Shown here piece by piece: positions 17,284 through 26,941 of a DNA stretch of 64,000 nt. How positions within the stretch are numbered: position 1 is the stretch's first letter; each line of letters opens with the position of its first letter. The stretch lies in contig NZ_AULI01000008.1 of assembly GCF_000425205.1 (NCBI RefSeq), positions 62,001 to 126,000 on the forward strand, in the 5' to 3' direction. This DNA comes from Pontibacillus halophilus JSM 076056 = DSM 19796. Lineage in GTDB: Bacteria; Bacillota; Bacilli; Bacillales; BH030062. The notes beneath the pieces are model-generated. The model ran no database searches. It was given only the letters and a program-made list of their open reading frames with translations, and had not been told where the DNA came from. The position numbers were made by a program, and so were the translations under genes.

Positions 17284-17742
17284 TCATTTCTCCGTAATAG
17301 CTTTCTTCATATAGATACGTGTCTCATCACGGCCTGATTCCTCCCAGCCGAGATGAAGGTAATAGGAGCGATTCTCCGTCAATAAGGCATGGGTCGCTAA
17401 TCTCATTTCGGAATACCCTTTATCCCTTGCTATTGATTCCGCAAACTCCATAAGTACTCGACCTAACCCTTCACCTTGGTAATCAGGACGGACAGCGATG
17501 TTGGCAATTTGTAAGTAATCATCTTCGTACATGACAATCGAAGCACCTATAATTTCCTCTTTATCTTCAATTACAAAGACTGGGAAAGAGGCAATCTCTT
17601 CTTTATAATCTACATGCATCGGAGGAAGGAAAGCACCATCTAATCGCTCATTGTAGGTGGAATAAGCCATTACCATACAGGTAGTCAGGCTGCTAGCATC
17701 CTCCATAGTCGCTTCTCTTATCTCCCATTTTGTTTCACTCAT
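17284..17742 (-). CDS. GNAT family N-acetyltransferase
   Basis: 152 residues from the ATG at 17742 (GGAGTG eight bases upstream). The acetyl-CoA loop is RPDYQGEGLGRVLME at ~94-108, preceded by the beta-strand LQIANIAV. Substrate unknown. It lies 42 bases upstream of the VOC gene, possibly cotranscribed. Confidence 0.82.
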   Translation of the reverse strand: MSETKWEIREATMEDASSLTTCMVMAYSTYNERLDGAFLPPMHVDYKEEIASFPVFVIEDKEEIIGASIVMYEDDYLQIANIAVRPDYQGEGLGRVLMEFAESIARDKGYSEMRLATHALLTENRSYYLHLGWEESGRDETRIYMKKAITEK

Positions 17743-18005
17743 GTCAGTCACTCCAAACTCTTTTGTGTTCTAATGAAATACACTCTAATTCGCATCGATA
17801 CTTCATTCTATCGCAATTCGCCATGTTCCTATACTCTCATGCACTGATTTCGATTGAAGTCTCATTCCCTATACGGGTTACTCAACGACACAATTGGCAT
17901 ACTCACTCTTCCAATTCAATCGCACTATAGAACATCATTCGCTAAAATAGAACTAGCATGATGCATCTGAAAAGGAATATTCTATTCTTTATAGGGGGTT
18001 TGATT

Positions 18006-18719
18006 ATGCGTGTAATGAAAGAAAAGGATCTGTACCAACTTACCTTCATGCCGAAGCTTTTCCCAATCAACTGTTACTTAATTGACGAAGGAGACGGTCT
18101 TACGTTGATTGATGCTGCCTTACCAAGCAGTATAGATGGTATTATGAATACGGTGAAAGATATTGGAAAGCCAATCACCCGTATTGTGATAACCCATGCA
18201 CACAACGATCACGTCGGTTCACTTGATTTAATCAAAGACCAATTCCCGGAAGCCACTGTCTACATATCCAGACGGGATGCACGGTTACTAGAGAGGGATT
18301 TCTCAACTGATAAGAATGAGCCAAGTCCACCGAAGAAAAGCGGTGTCCCAAAAGCCTTGAAAACACAACCTAACGAAACCCTTGTAGACGGAAATCAGAT
18401 AGGGTCGTTACTGGCTATTGAGACCCCTGGACATACGCCTGGTTCCATGGCTTTCTTAGACACTAGAACAGGGACGCTAATTGCCGGAGACGCATTTCAG
18501 AACCGAGGAGGATTTGCTGTTACCGGACAACTCCGACTCGCCTTTCCATTCCCCGCTTTCGCAACATGGAACAAACACCAAGCACTAGAAAGTGCGAAAA
18601 AGCTTTCCCATTATAATCCTAATCTACTTGCTGTAGGTCATGGTGATCTAGTAAGAGCCCCTGCCAAGAAGATTGCTGAAGCGATTAAGGAAGCACAACG
18701 GAATTTAGAGAAGAAGTAA
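18006..18719 (+). CDS. Metallo-beta-lactamase fold hydrolase
   Basis: 237 residues from the ATG at 18006, preceded by AGGGGG; the longer frame to 17958 lacks a ribosome-binding site. The metal-binding THAHNDHVG (HxHxDH), ETPGHTPGS and AGDAF motifs are all present, as in glyoxalase II/lactonase-type MBL proteins. Substrate unknown. Confidence 0.85.
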   Translation: MRVMKEKDLYQLTFMPKLFPINCYLIDEGDGLTLIDAALPSSIDGIMNTVKDIGKPITRIVITHAHNDHVGSLDLIKDQFPEATVYISRRDARLLERDFSTDKNEPSPPKKSGVPKALKTQPNETLVDGNQIGSLLAIETPGHTPGSMAFLDTRTGTLIAGDAFQNRGGFAVTGQLRLAFPFPAFATWNKHQALESAKKLSHYNPNLLAVGHGDLVRAPAKKIAEAIKEAQRNLEKK

Positions 18720-18734
18720 AGACATGCTGATCAA

Positions 18735-18887
18735 CTATTGGTAGATCCTTGACAGAAGAATGCTTTCTATCTCTTCTTGAGTTAAGACGCCTCTATTCAT
18801 CGTAACCTCATAACCTTCTTCTGACAGGGTCACACTGCAATGCCCTAAGTCAGCCGATAGATAGATGCCCTTGTAGGGAAATTGACT
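18735..18887 (-). pseudogene. Remnant of an unidentified protein gene (C-terminal ~50 codons)
   Basis: The minus strand holds a 50-codon open stretch with protein-like composition (reads FPYKGIYLSADLGHCSV and then EEGYEVTMNRG) ending in TAG, but a TAA lies immediately upstream in frame and there is no start codon with a ribosome-binding site at its head. It looks like the tail of a decayed gene. The remaining ~240 bases to 19125 show nothing I can name. Confidence 0.4.
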
Positions 18888-19125
18888 TTAATGATGTGCA
18901 AATTTAGAGATTACCGCAAACATTAAAGGGAGGCTACACGCCCCCCTTCAAAATGTCACTACTGTAAACTTGTAAATGGAACTGCTTTGACACTGAAGTA
19001 AAATCACCACTTAGTGGTCTGTGATACCGCCTATAACGACATCACCCTAGACCCTGCTCCCTCACAGTGTCGACATGACACGAATCCTTTATAGTTAGAC
19101 CAATAATTCCTTAACACCCTTCTAA

Positions 19126-19284
19126 TCAGCGACTAAACCACCAAACAAACAATAAAATAACGGCAATGATTATCCATACAAGGGTAACTGCGTGCTTCCT
19201 TTCAGCCTTCTTCTTCTCAGCATTAGCTATAGCAATCCCATTTATTGAAGCAATAGAAATGGCTAACCACGTCCAGAAACTCAT
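19126..19284 (-). CDS. Small membrane protein
   Basis: 52 residues from the ATG at 19284 (AAGGAG about eight bases upstream; the longer frame lacks one). Two hydrophobic helices flank a basic stretch AEKKKAERKH. One of three tiny membrane genes in a row here; no family recognised. Confidence 0.55.
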   Translation of the reverse strand: MSFWTWLAISIASINGIAIANAEKKKAERKHAVTLVWIIIAVILLFVWWFSR

Positions 19285-19385
19285 GACCCCCATCTCCTTG
19301 TACGTCAGATAAACCATATTAGTAATAGGTTAATAAAGACAAGATTCCAATCAATCCTCCCGTACTAAGAAGTGTCGCGCTCCTT

Positions 19386-19634
19386 CTATGTCGGCTGCCC
19401 CATTCCAGATATAGCAATCACTAGAAAAAAGAAAGCCACCCCTGCTAATGAAAATAGGAATGAAACCATTGCAATCCATCTACCTACCCCTCTATGAACG
19501 AACATACCAACTAATACGGCAACTGCGGCCAGAACCGCAACCGTGATAATCATCTCGGGAGAGGAAATTGCATCCCACTCTCCTCCACCCATTATTAACA
19601 TAAAGATGAGAACGCCTGTCATGTTTAAGAGCAA
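19386..19634 (-). CDS. Small hydrophobic protein, start uncertain
   Basis: Up to 82 residues with two or three membrane helices (about 3-16, 28-46, 51-77). Neither the TTG at 19634 nor the ATG at 19622 has a good ribosome-binding site, so expression is doubtful, although composition is that of a real membrane protein. Confidence 0.4.
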   Translation of the reverse strand: MLLNMTGVLIFMLIMGGGEWDAISSPEMIITVAVLAAVAVLVGMFVHRGVGRWIAMVSFLFSLAGVAFFFLVIAISGMGQPT

Positions 19635-19751
19635 AGAGAGTCAACTGATCCATGTGTTTTTAAGCATACGCCCATCCTTTCATGTTCAATTGAGTCGTAA
19701 CTTTCTATCGCATTTACTCCCAACTCAGTAAGAGCAAGCACCCTACATCAA

Positions 19752-19964
19752 TTACTTCTTATGAGAAGAACGTTGTCGGTTCGTGAAGTTTGATAAGATA
19801 ATGAGGATTAGCCCTATAAGAATTAATGACAGCGAGGTTGCGTCTGACACATTCGATGCCCCGTTAATTCCTATATAATCACTTAGAGCAAATCCAATAG
19901 CAAATACCCATATACCTAAGAAAAACATCCATTTCCCTGCTCCAGTCTTCCTCTTCAGCAACAT
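19752..19964 (-). CDS. Small two-helix membrane protein
   Basis: 70 residues; AAGGGG six bases before the ATG. Two membrane helices (about 12-29 and 42-58) between basic ends (KRKTGAGK, RQRSSHKK). No family recognised. Confidence 0.6.
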   Translation of the reverse strand: MLLKRKTGAGKWMFFLGIWVFAIGFALSDYIGINGASNVSDATSLSLILIGLILIILSNFTNRQRSSHKK

Positions 19965-20258
19965 TCACATCCCCTTCCACTATCGATATCGTATTAACGA
20001 CAACCACCAACTTACTTAACTGTTCAAATGACTTTCAAACCATTCGCCAAGCTCTATTGATGATGCTTCGTATAAGACATCTCAACAAGCCTAATCGCGC
20101 AAGTAAGAGTTAAGACGTATACACCTGTCTAGTTCGATAAATCCCAATTAACGTTAACAAGAAGCCAAGGGTTCCAATAGTCTCAATCTTATGACTCCCA
20201 ACACCAAAATAACATAATATGGAAAGAAATGCTCATGAGAACGTTGAACCAAAAGCAT
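19965..20258. other. Intergenic stretch without recognisable features
   Basis: No supported reading frame, RNA or repeat. It ends at the terminator of the following minus-strand gene. Confidence 0.6.
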
Positions 20259-20294
20259 AAAAAAAGCCGCCTCTCCACATGGAGAGACGGCTTT
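20259..20294 (-). terminator. Terminator of the SDR gene
   Basis: Stem AAAGCCGTCTCTCC / GGAGAGGCGGCTTT (one G-U) followed by T residues on the minus strand. Confidence 0.9.
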
Positions 20295-20304
20295 ATCGTT
20301 TCGC

Positions 20305-21072
20305 TTATAGTCCGTATACTGTCATACCACCATCAACAAATATGTTCTGACCGCTTACGTAGCTTGAACCAGCAGACGCAAAGAATAGGTAGGAAGATTT
20401 CAACTCTTCTAGCTGTCCTAAACGTTTCATTGGTGAGCGGTTCTCAACAGCCGTACGGAAGTCCTCATCTTCAAGGTCACTTTCGTTCATTTCGGTCTTG
20501 AAGAACCAAGGGCTAATCGCATTAACCGTAATGTTATATGGAGCAAGCTCTAATGAAAGCTGCTTCGTTTGGTGAATTGCTGCCGCTTTACTTGTACCGT
20601 ACACAGAGCTAAAGGAAAGACTCACTTCCCCTGCTACAGAAGCTGTATTAATGATGCGACCGTAATTCTGTTCTTTCATATAAGGAACGACGGCTTGAGT
20701 CGTGAAGAAAATGGATTTCGCATTGGTATTCATAACATGATCCCAACCTGCTTCATCGAGACTATCGATTAAGCCAGGAGCCAATGTACCTGCATTGTTT
20801 ACGAGAATATCGATTTGACCTAGGTCTTCATAGATTGCTTGGACAAAACGCTTGATATCCTCCGTATTCGTTACGTCACCTTGGTAACCCTTCACTGAAT
20901 TGCCTGTCTTCTCTTGAATCTCAGCTGCGGCCGCTTCTACTTTCTCTAATGTACGACCGATAATTGCAACAGTCGCTCCACTTTCAGATAAAGCTTCAGC
21001 CGCTGTCTTACCAATACCGCTGCCGCCTCCTGTTACCATCGCAACTCTACCAGTGTTATTGAATAGTTCCAT
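20305..21072 (-). CDS. Short-chain dehydrogenase/reductase (FabG-like)
   Basis: 255 residues, AAGGAG ribosome-binding site. Classical SDR: TGGGSGIG cofactor loop (15-22), NNAG (~92-95), Ser in NTASVAG, YGTSK catalytic pair, and a C-terminal VSGQNIFVDGGMTVYGL. The closing motif is typical of FabG-like 3-oxoacyl or gluconate/sorbitol dehydrogenases; the substrate cannot be told. Single gene. Confidence 0.87.
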   Translation of the reverse strand: MELFNNTGRVAMVTGGGSGIGKTAAEALSESGATVAIIGRTLEKVEAAAAEIQEKTGNSVKGYQGDVTNTEDIKRFVQAIYEDLGQIDILVNNAGTLAPGLIDSLDEAGWDHVMNTNAKSIFFTTQAVVPYMKEQNYGRIINTASVAGEVSLSFSSVYGTSKAAAIHQTKQLSLELAPYNITVNAISPWFFKTEMNESDLEDEDFRTAVENRSPMKRLGQLEELKSSYLFFASAGSSYVSGQNIFVDGGMTVYGL

Positions 21073-21287
21073 GATTACACACTCCTTATGCCGAATGTTT
21101 AAGATTATTGTTCAAGTTCATTTAATTCTAATGAATATGGGCAGTATATCTTACCCTCGTTTTACTTATCAATATTTTTGCTTATTAGCTGTTAATGTTT
21201 AATGAATATAAGTTTTTATTTATTAAAATTTCGATATAAAAATAGGAAGCTGCCTAGTAGCAACTTCCCAAAGTACGATTGAACGAA

Positions 21288-22709
21288 TCAACCTTTATGC
21301 TTCCCCTTTCCGAAATAGAAGATTCCAAATAAGGCACCGAGCGCAGTCATACTTAATGCGAGTATAAGCCCTATCCATGGTCCTGCACCTGCGATGAACG
21401 GTACAGAAAGTGCTGTAACAAGCCCGCCTCCGAGAAACGGTTCATAAACAAGCTGCTTGTAACCGAATGCTTCAAACGCAGGGGATTCATTATCTGGGTC
21501 AACGATCCGCATCAACAATAGACCTGTAGCGGTGACACCCATGGATTGACCGAAGTCACCAATGCCTCGCTCAAACCAGTAATTCGGAATGATTCTTGAT
21601 GCGAGGTAAATAAAACCGAATAAATTCCAAGAAATCCCCGCAACTGCTAGTACCAAGAATGGCACAAGATAGTCTCCAATGACCTCAAGTGAAACGGTAG
21701 CAATCGCAGAAATAATGAGCACATCAAGTGCAAGTCCTTGTATTCGATTAATCATTCTGCGATCGACTAGATTGTACTTATCATTTCTATTAAAGAAGGA
21801 TTGTAGAATAATCCCGCCAAACATGGCAATCGGGAACAATGGAATGTACTGCATAAAGCTTGAGCCCGTCCAATTTGCAATTGTGATGCTTTCAAGCCCA
21901 ATTAACCCTTGTAAGATGCCCCAACCTATTAGTATGGCAATCATAATAATGGCTAAATGGAAAGATAACGGCTCGATTGATTCAGGTCGAAGCGTCATTT
22001 TCCCTGCGGGTTCACGATTCTGATAATCCATGATCCCCCTCTTACGCAGCTCAGAAAATCCTTCGATGTCTTTAATCACCTCAGTTTTGTTGTTTCTGAC
22101 CGCCCAGTTGATGAGAATGATCCCGAAGATTACTCCCGATAAGACACCGACCGTCGCTAGTCCTATCGCTAAATCAAACGCCTCAGAGAATCCTAGCTCT
22201 TCAAATGTACTCGCCATCCCAGCAGCGGTACCATGTCCACCCTCAAAGGCAACTTCAATAAGAGCACCAGCCATGACCGGGATATCGAAGAGTGGTCCAA
22301 GAATGAATAGGACAACGACTAAACCGATTACATATTGGCCCCAGCCAATCGCCCACCCAAAGGCAAGTTGAGGTCCACCATATTTCCAAATATCCTTAAG
22401 TCCTGGCATCGACGCGCCAAGAAATAAGGAAGCAAAGACTACGTTAATCATTAGCCCAGGAAGTGCAGCCCACACCTGAGTAATCGCGTCCGTCATAATC
22501 CCATTTGTTAAGAAGTGCCCTTCTGAAACAAATGGAGTGACTAGCTTCCCGAGCACCTGCGGACCTAATAGCAGCGCGATAAAGCCGCCGATAATAGAAG
22601 CTGGTAAAAATAGATTCTGAAATAAAGCTACTTTCACCCGAATTAGTTTTCCTATAATAAGAAATACACCTATGTAAAGCAGCGCAAAACCTATTTCCTC
22701 TGGACTCAT
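21288..22709 (-). CDS. Sodium/glutamate symporter (GltS/ESS)-like carrier
   Basis: 473 residues from the ATG at 22709, which has GGGGG eight bases upstream (another ATG at 22724 precedes that purine run). About 11-12 membrane segments in two inverted halves. The paired GGHGTAAG (first half) and SMGVTATGLLLMRIVDP (second half) resemble the substrate/sodium-binding loops of GltS-family carriers. It is longer than E. coli GltS (401), so the substrate may not be glutamate. Confidence 0.75.
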   Translation of the reverse strand: MSPEEIGFALLYIGVFLIIGKLIRVKVALFQNLFLPASIIGGFIALLLGPQVLGKLVTPFVSEGHFLTNGIMTDAITQVWAALPGLMINVVFASLFLGASMPGLKDIWKYGGPQLAFGWAIGWGQYVIGLVVVLFILGPLFDIPVMAGALIEVAFEGGHGTAAGMASTFEELGFSEAFDLAIGLATVGVLSGVIFGIILINWAVRNNKTEVIKDIEGFSELRKRGIMDYQNREPAGKMTLRPESIEPLSFHLAIIMIAILIGWGILQGLIGLESITIANWTGSSFMQYIPLFPIAMFGGIILQSFFNRNDKYNLVDRRMINRIQGLALDVLIISAIATVSLEVIGDYLVPFLVLAVAGISWNLFGFIYLASRIIPNYWFERGIGDFGQSMGVTATGLLLMRIVDPDNESPAFEAFGYKQLVYEPFLGGGLVTALSVPFIAGAGPWIGLILALSMTALGALFGIFYFGKGKHKG

Positions 22710-22816
22710 AACAACATCCCCCATTTTTCATCTAGCTACGAAACGTTTTATCATCACTAAACGTTATTACAATCTCTTCCTTGAATTCCCCCTCGAAAAA
22801 TGATGTTAAACTTAAA

Positions 22817-22857
22817 TAAAAAAAGACTTTTCAATTTTTGTAATTGAAAAGCCTTTT
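22817..22857. terminator. Bidirectional hairpin terminator
   Basis: Stem GACTTTTCAATT / AATTGAAAAGCC-type hairpin with an A-run on one side and T4 on the other. It may end a transcript arriving from the lipoprotein gene at 23166. Confidence 0.7.
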
Positions 22858-23165
22858 AACAAATTCTGTTAGATACAGGATAATAGGAGACGTCATTTAT
22901 TGGTCGTCTACCTTTTTAATCTCTTATCTTCATTAGAGCGAGTGACAATAACTTCGTTGCATACCCCTTTCCTCTTCTGAAGGGGGAATTCCGTAACCAA
23001 TGTAGCCCTTACTTTCCAACAGAGCTTTCGTTAATCCACACTTGATCGTCACTGCCCTACTCACGCCCCTTCTTAAAAGACGCATGGTTTTAGCATAAGC
23101 TTTCCTCATTTTTGTTCTAGATACATAGTGAATTAAAGAACCGAGCATTCAAAGTATGATTTTAA
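22858..23165. other. Intergenic stretch; only an unsupported 71-codon frame
   Basis: A minus-strand frame at 22933-23148 has no ribosome-binding site and an odd composition, so I did not call it. Nothing else seen. Confidence 0.5.
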
Positions 23166-23573
23166 TCATTCGTTCTTTAGCTCAATCTTTTCTTCCTCCT
23201 CCCCCCATTTTACAATGACATCTACAGTTTGGTTCTCATTAAAAGCAATTCGATTACTCCCACTGTGATGGGAGAATGATTTGTCCGATGGTGGTTCTTC
23301 ACTAAAATTGGCCGTTGACTTTCCGCTAGAGGATGCTGTTCTATACTCATACATAATTTCATTAGCGTCAGTTAAATCCTTTAGCTCTCCTCTATAATTC
23401 AATGTGAAATCTTTTGTTACCCCCTCTTCCATCACAGTTACTTTTAATCTTGCTTCCCAATTCTCACTATTACCCTTATAGATGTATTGTTCTCGATCCG
23501 AGCAGCCGATCAATAGGATTAGCAAGAAAATCATTGCACCTCCAGCGTATTGGAGTAGACGAATCTTTCTCAT
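23166..23573 (-). CDS. Hypothetical lipoprotein
   Basis: 135 residues from the ATG at 23573, which has AAGGG at proper spacing; longer frames run into the neighbouring terminator. Residues 1-23 are a signal peptide ending in the lipobox LLIGC, so the mature protein should be anchored outside the membrane. The rest is polar with YRGELKDL and VDVIVKWGEEEEKIEL, probably a small beta-domain. No family recognised. Confidence 0.65.
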   Translation of the reverse strand: MRKIRLLQYAGGAMIFLLILLIGCSDREQYIYKGNSENWEARLKVTVMEEGVTKDFTLNYRGELKDLTDANEIMYEYRTASSSGKSTANFSEEPPSDKSFSHHSGSNRIAFNENQTVDVIVKWGEEEEKIELKNE

Positions 23574-23676
23574 TTCCCCCATCCCTTCTAAAAATTTAAG
23601 TTTAGAGTCACTCAAAAGAATGCTAAAAAATCCCACCTGCGTCCCAATTATTTCAAAACCAATTGGTACAATCAAT

Positions 23677-23706
23677 AAAAAAAGACGCCCTATTGTAAGG
23701 ACGTCT
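23677..23706 (-). terminator. Terminator of the flavin oxidoreductase gene
   Basis: Stem AGACGTCCT / AGGGCGTCT followed by seven T residues on the minus strand. Confidence 0.85.
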
Positions 23707-23713
23707 CTACTCA

Positions 23714-24814
23714 TTAATATAGTTTCTGCAACGCTTCTTTATTAAACGCTAACAGATCATGAACTCTACCTTCGTGAACTTTCTTCACCCATTCAGGGTC
23801 CATTAACAAGGAACGGCCGATAGCTACAAGGTCGAACTCATCATGGTCAAGCTTGTCGACTAAGCCATCAAGGCTAGTTGTTCCAGCACCTGAGAAGTCG
23901 GTAAAGACACCATCAAGTCCAACAGAACCTACAGATATGACAGGTTTTCCTGATAGTTTCTTCGTCCAGCCTGCTAGGTTCAGGTCAGACCCTTCAAATT
24001 CTGGCTCCCAGAATCTGCGTGTAGAGCAGTGGAAAATGTCCACACCAGCTTCAACAAGTGGCTGTAGGAAGCGTTCCAACTCATCGGGGGTGTTGACCAA
24101 TTTCGCATCGAAGTCATTCATCTTCCACTGGGAGAAACGGAAGATGATTGGGAAGTCTTCTCCAACTTCACGACGACACGCTTCTACAATCTCTACAGCA
24201 AACTGTGTACGCTGAACGAAATCGCCACCGTAACGGTCTGTACGTTTATTCGTATTTGCCCAGAAGAACTGGTCAATTAAGTACCCGTGAGCACCATGAA
24301 TTTCAATTGCATCAAAGCCTAAGCGTTTCGCATCTGCTGCCGCTTTAGCATAGGATTCCACCAATGCCTCTACCTCTTCAGTAGATAAGGGTTCATTCAC
24401 TTGCTCTCCATCTAGGCTTAATCCAGATGGCCCCACAGGAGATGCTTCCTCGTTCGGAAGGTCCCCTTGGCTACGAGTCATTCCTACGTGCCACAGCTGA
24501 GGAGCAATCTTACCGCCGGCGTCGTGTACTTCTTTCACGACATTCCCCCAGCCATTCAATGCCTTCTCTCCGTGAAACACAGGAATACTCGCACCAGATA
24601 CGGAAGCCGGTTGGTCAATTCCAGTACCTTCTGTGATAATCAACCCAACTTCATTCTCCGCACGTCTACGGTAATACGCCGCAACCTCTTCATTCGGAAC
24701 GTTCCCTGGTGAGAACCCACGTGTCATCGGCGCCATGACAGTACGGTTAGGAAGGTTTAATTTACCACTCGTAAATGGTTCAAATAAAGCTTTGTTTGTT
24801 GTTTCGTTTTTCAT
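23714..24814 (-). CDS. NADH:flavin oxidoreductase (Old Yellow Enzyme family)
   Basis: 366 residues, AAGGAGG ribosome-binding site. FMN-dependent TIM barrel reducing activated C=C bonds. Visible: VMAPMTRG (FMN loop), QLWHVGMTRS, catalytic HGAHGYLIDQF with the HxxH pair, TNKRTDRYGG, and AIGRSLLMDPEW near the end. Closest in pattern to the classical OYE/NemA group rather than the thermophilic YqjM type. Probably detoxifies electrophiles. Confidence 0.9.
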   Translation of the reverse strand: MKNETTNKALFEPFTSGKLNLPNRTVMAPMTRGFSPGNVPNEEVAAYYRRRAENEVGLIITEGTGIDQPASVSGASIPVFHGEKALNGWGNVVKEVHDAGGKIAPQLWHVGMTRSQGDLPNEEASPVGPSGLSLDGEQVNEPLSTEEVEALVESYAKAAADAKRLGFDAIEIHGAHGYLIDQFFWANTNKRTDRYGGDFVQRTQFAVEIVEACRREVGEDFPIIFRFSQWKMNDFDAKLVNTPDELERFLQPLVEAGVDIFHCSTRRFWEPEFEGSDLNLAGWTKKLSGKPVISVGSVGLDGVFTDFSGAGTTSLDGLVDKLDHDEFDLVAIGRSLLMDPEWVKKVHEGRVHDLLAFNKEALQKLY

Positions 24815-24942
24815 TGATCTTCCTCCTTTTCCAAGCGGTGTCTGTAATTATCACAGATGACGGAAGGAAACGAAAGAAATCTGTTTTGATGTAGCACATT
24901 GTTCCTCTGGCCTTGGTTCAAGAGTCTGAGAGTATTTGTTTC

Positions 24943-25344
24943 TTAATCGTTAATGAACGTAGTCACGCTTCGTTTTGATGCGATTGTTCGCCTTGCAAGC
25001 TCTTCTTTCCAATTCTTATTGTCTAATTTATATTCGCCATATTGGTCTTTGTACGTCTTTCTATAGAGATTGATTGTTCTGGATTCTTCTGGGTAGTTAT
25101 GTGACAAGGGATAACCGTGTCGCCCTTCCTCATATATGTATTGTTCTACAATATCTCCTACTCCCATAAATGAATCCAAGAATGAAAGGAACTCGATATC
25201 TTCTCCTCCAAGTTCATAAACGTATGGAAGGGAGAACGGCAACAGTTCCTTATACGCTTCTCCACTTAGAAAGGGATACTTATTTTCACTCTTATGATAT
25301 TCAGGAATTGGCCTACATGTAGCAATAAAATAATGTGCTGTCAT
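24943..25344 (-). CDS. Hypothetical protein
   Basis: 133 residues from the ATG at 25344 (GGGG eight bases upstream; TTG at 25350 is an alternative). Rich in aromatic and acidic residues (YKELLPFSLPYVYELGGED), soluble, no known motif. It starts 26 bases after the P-loop kinase gene on the same strand, so the two are probably cotranscribed. Confidence 0.65.
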   Translation of the reverse strand: MTAHYFIATCRPIPEYHKSENKYPFLSGEAYKELLPFSLPYVYELGGEDIEFLSFLDSFMGVGDIVEQYIYEEGRHGYPLSHNYPEESRTINLYRKTYKDQYGEYKLDNKNWKEELARRTIASKRSVTTFIND

Positions 25345-25370
25345 GAACAATGCCCCGCCCTTTCTTTTAA

Positions 25371-25874
25371 CTACCTGCTATCTTTCCTACTAAACTCTAG
25401 AATGTTCAACCCCTCTGATGCTTCTGGTGCTTCAAAATAATTCGTAACCTGATTGAATACTGCTTCCGTGTCAAAGGCTGCTCGTTCAGGTTGTTCGTTT
25501 CTTCGTTGTGCAAGTTGCCGTAAGCATTGCTCATTCGTAAGATTAAGGAAGATTAGTTGATGGTCTGCATCAACCTCAGTTACTAGGTCTAGAAACCACT
25601 TTCTCTGATTACGTGTGTTAGCGGGGAAATCCATCACTACGTTGGTACCGACACTTAAAATGTTTTGTACATGCTTTTTCACCAGTGGCTTGAGCTGCCT
25701 AGAGTAGGTGATATAATCTTCAAATGATTCAATCACTTCCGGATAAAGCATGGAGAGCCACTCATCCTCTGACATCAACACCGCAAGATGTTCACTTGCA
25801 ACTTGCTGTGATTTAGTGGACTTTCCTGCGCCCATCTTCCCACAGAAAAAGTAGAGCGTTCCTGTTTGTTTCAT
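25371..25874 (-). CDS. P-loop ATPase/kinase (zeta-toxin/AAA_33-like)
   Basis: 167 residues from the ATG at 25874, GGAGGG eight bases upstream; the longer frame is unsupported. Walker A is FFCGKMGAGKST near residues 8-19, with a VVMDFPANTRNQR strand and a lid-like RRNEQPERA segment. The fold matches small AAA_33/zeta-type nucleotide kinases that phosphorylate small molecules. No antitoxin gene is adjacent, so a toxin-antitoxin role is unlikely. Confidence 0.72.
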   Translation of the reverse strand: MKQTGTLYFFCGKMGAGKSTKSQQVASEHLAVLMSEDEWLSMLYPEVIESFEDYITYSRQLKPLVKKHVQNILSVGTNVVMDFPANTRNQRKWFLDLVTEVDADHQLIFLNLTNEQCLRQLAQRRNEQPERAAFDTEAVFNQVTNYFEAPEASEGLNILEFSRKDSR

Positions 25875-26030
25875 CGTTTGATCCCTCCGGTTATTCCCTA
25901 CTAGCGACTTCGTATTGATTGTAATTATCTTACTATCACTTAACATATTACCATTCCACACCAAATATAAGAAGGAAACGAGGCTTACTATTGATTTCCC
26001 CTTCCCAGTTTCAAATCCTAATTCGTACTA

Positions 26031-26070
26031 TAAAAGAGGTAATCCCAGTACACTACCAAGATTACCTCTT
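26031..26070 (-). terminator. Hairpin terminator of the SDR gene
   Basis: Perfect arms AAGAGGTAATC / GATTACCTCTT around a ~16-nt loop, ending in TTTA on the minus strand. Confidence 0.65.
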
Positions 26071-26086
26071 CACCGTTATTAATTTA

Positions 26087-26941
26087 TTATTTTCCAAGCA
26101 TGCTTGAGACAACAAATTCTTGTTGCTTGCGTCCAGTTGGGTCGGCTTCGGTTTTAAACTTTGTTAAGTTCTCTGACCATTGTGATGTACGAACACGAAG
26201 CGGCAATTCGTCGGAGTTCAGATGTTCATAAATGACCTCCGCTACCTCTTCCGGTGTTTGGAAGACGCCTTCATCGCGGCCTCTCATTTGTCCGAGATAA
26301 TCATTTAATACTTGCTCATAATCGCCTTTCGGAAATCCACCTTCTCGTTCTAAATTAGCGAGAACAGTATTTGCAAATTCAGAAGAGATTCCTCCTGGCT
26401 CCACGATCATAAACTCTACTCCAAAGTATGGGGTAACATAAGACGCGAGGCTCTCGTAATAGCCTTCAAGTGCGAACTTAGAGGCGCAATAAATTTCGTT
26501 AAGGGGCTGTCCGACCAGGCCACCTACTGAAGAGATAGATACGATACGTCCCTTGTTTTGTTCTCTCATGTGTGGAAGTACCGCTTTGGTCGCACGAATC
26601 TGGCCATAGGTATTGATGTCGAACACCTTCTGGTACTCTTCTTCTGTCACCTGCTCGGTTGTCTTGATAAAGCCGATTCCGGCATTGTTAATAAATAAAT
26701 CAATCTTTCCGTCTTGATTTATGACCGTTTGGATGGCTTCATCAATCGACTCTTGTGACTGTACATCCAGTTGAAGCAACTCAATGTCTAGTCCCTCTTG
26801 TTGCAGGCTATGAATTCCGCTTGCTTTCTCAAGATTACGCATGGTTGCGTATACCTTCCAGCCCGCTTTGGCCAGTACTTCCGTCATGCTAAGTCCTAAT
26901 CCAGTTGAAGTTCCAGTTACTACAGCAATTTGCTTTTGCAT
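26087..26941 (-). CDS. Short-chain dehydrogenase/reductase
   Basis: 284 residues from the ATG at 26941. TGTSTGLG cofactor loop (8-15), NNAGIG, Ser in SISSVGG, YCASK catalytic pair, and a C-terminal TSQWSENLTKFKTEADPTGRK. This resembles the retinol-dehydrogenase-like SDR group that acts on lipids or ketones. Third SDR in 11 kb. Confidence 0.85.
   Translation of the reverse strand: MQKQIAVVTGTSTGLGLSMTEVLAKAGWKVYATMRNLEKASGIHSLQQEGLDIELLQLDVQSQESIDEAIQTVINQDGKIDLFINNAGIGFIKTTEQVTEEEYQKVFDINTYGQIRATKAVLPHMREQNKGRIVSISSVGGLVGQPLNEIYCASKFALEGYYESLASYVTPYFGVEFMIVEPGGISSEFANTVLANLEREGGFPKGDYEQVLNDYLGQMRGRDEGVFQTPEEVAEVIYEHLNSDELPLRVRTSQWSENLTKFKTEADPTGRKQQEFVVSSMLGK

Noticed and set aside
20229-20501. 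90-codon plus-strand reading frame
   Set aside because: Runs through the terminator and antisense to a clear SDR gene.
22933-23148. 71-codon minus-strand reading frame
   Set aside because: No ribosome-binding site, unusual composition, no membrane or domain signal.
25371-25874. Zeta-type toxin of a toxin-antitoxin pair
   Set aside because: Kinase fold is clear but no small antitoxin gene precedes or follows it.
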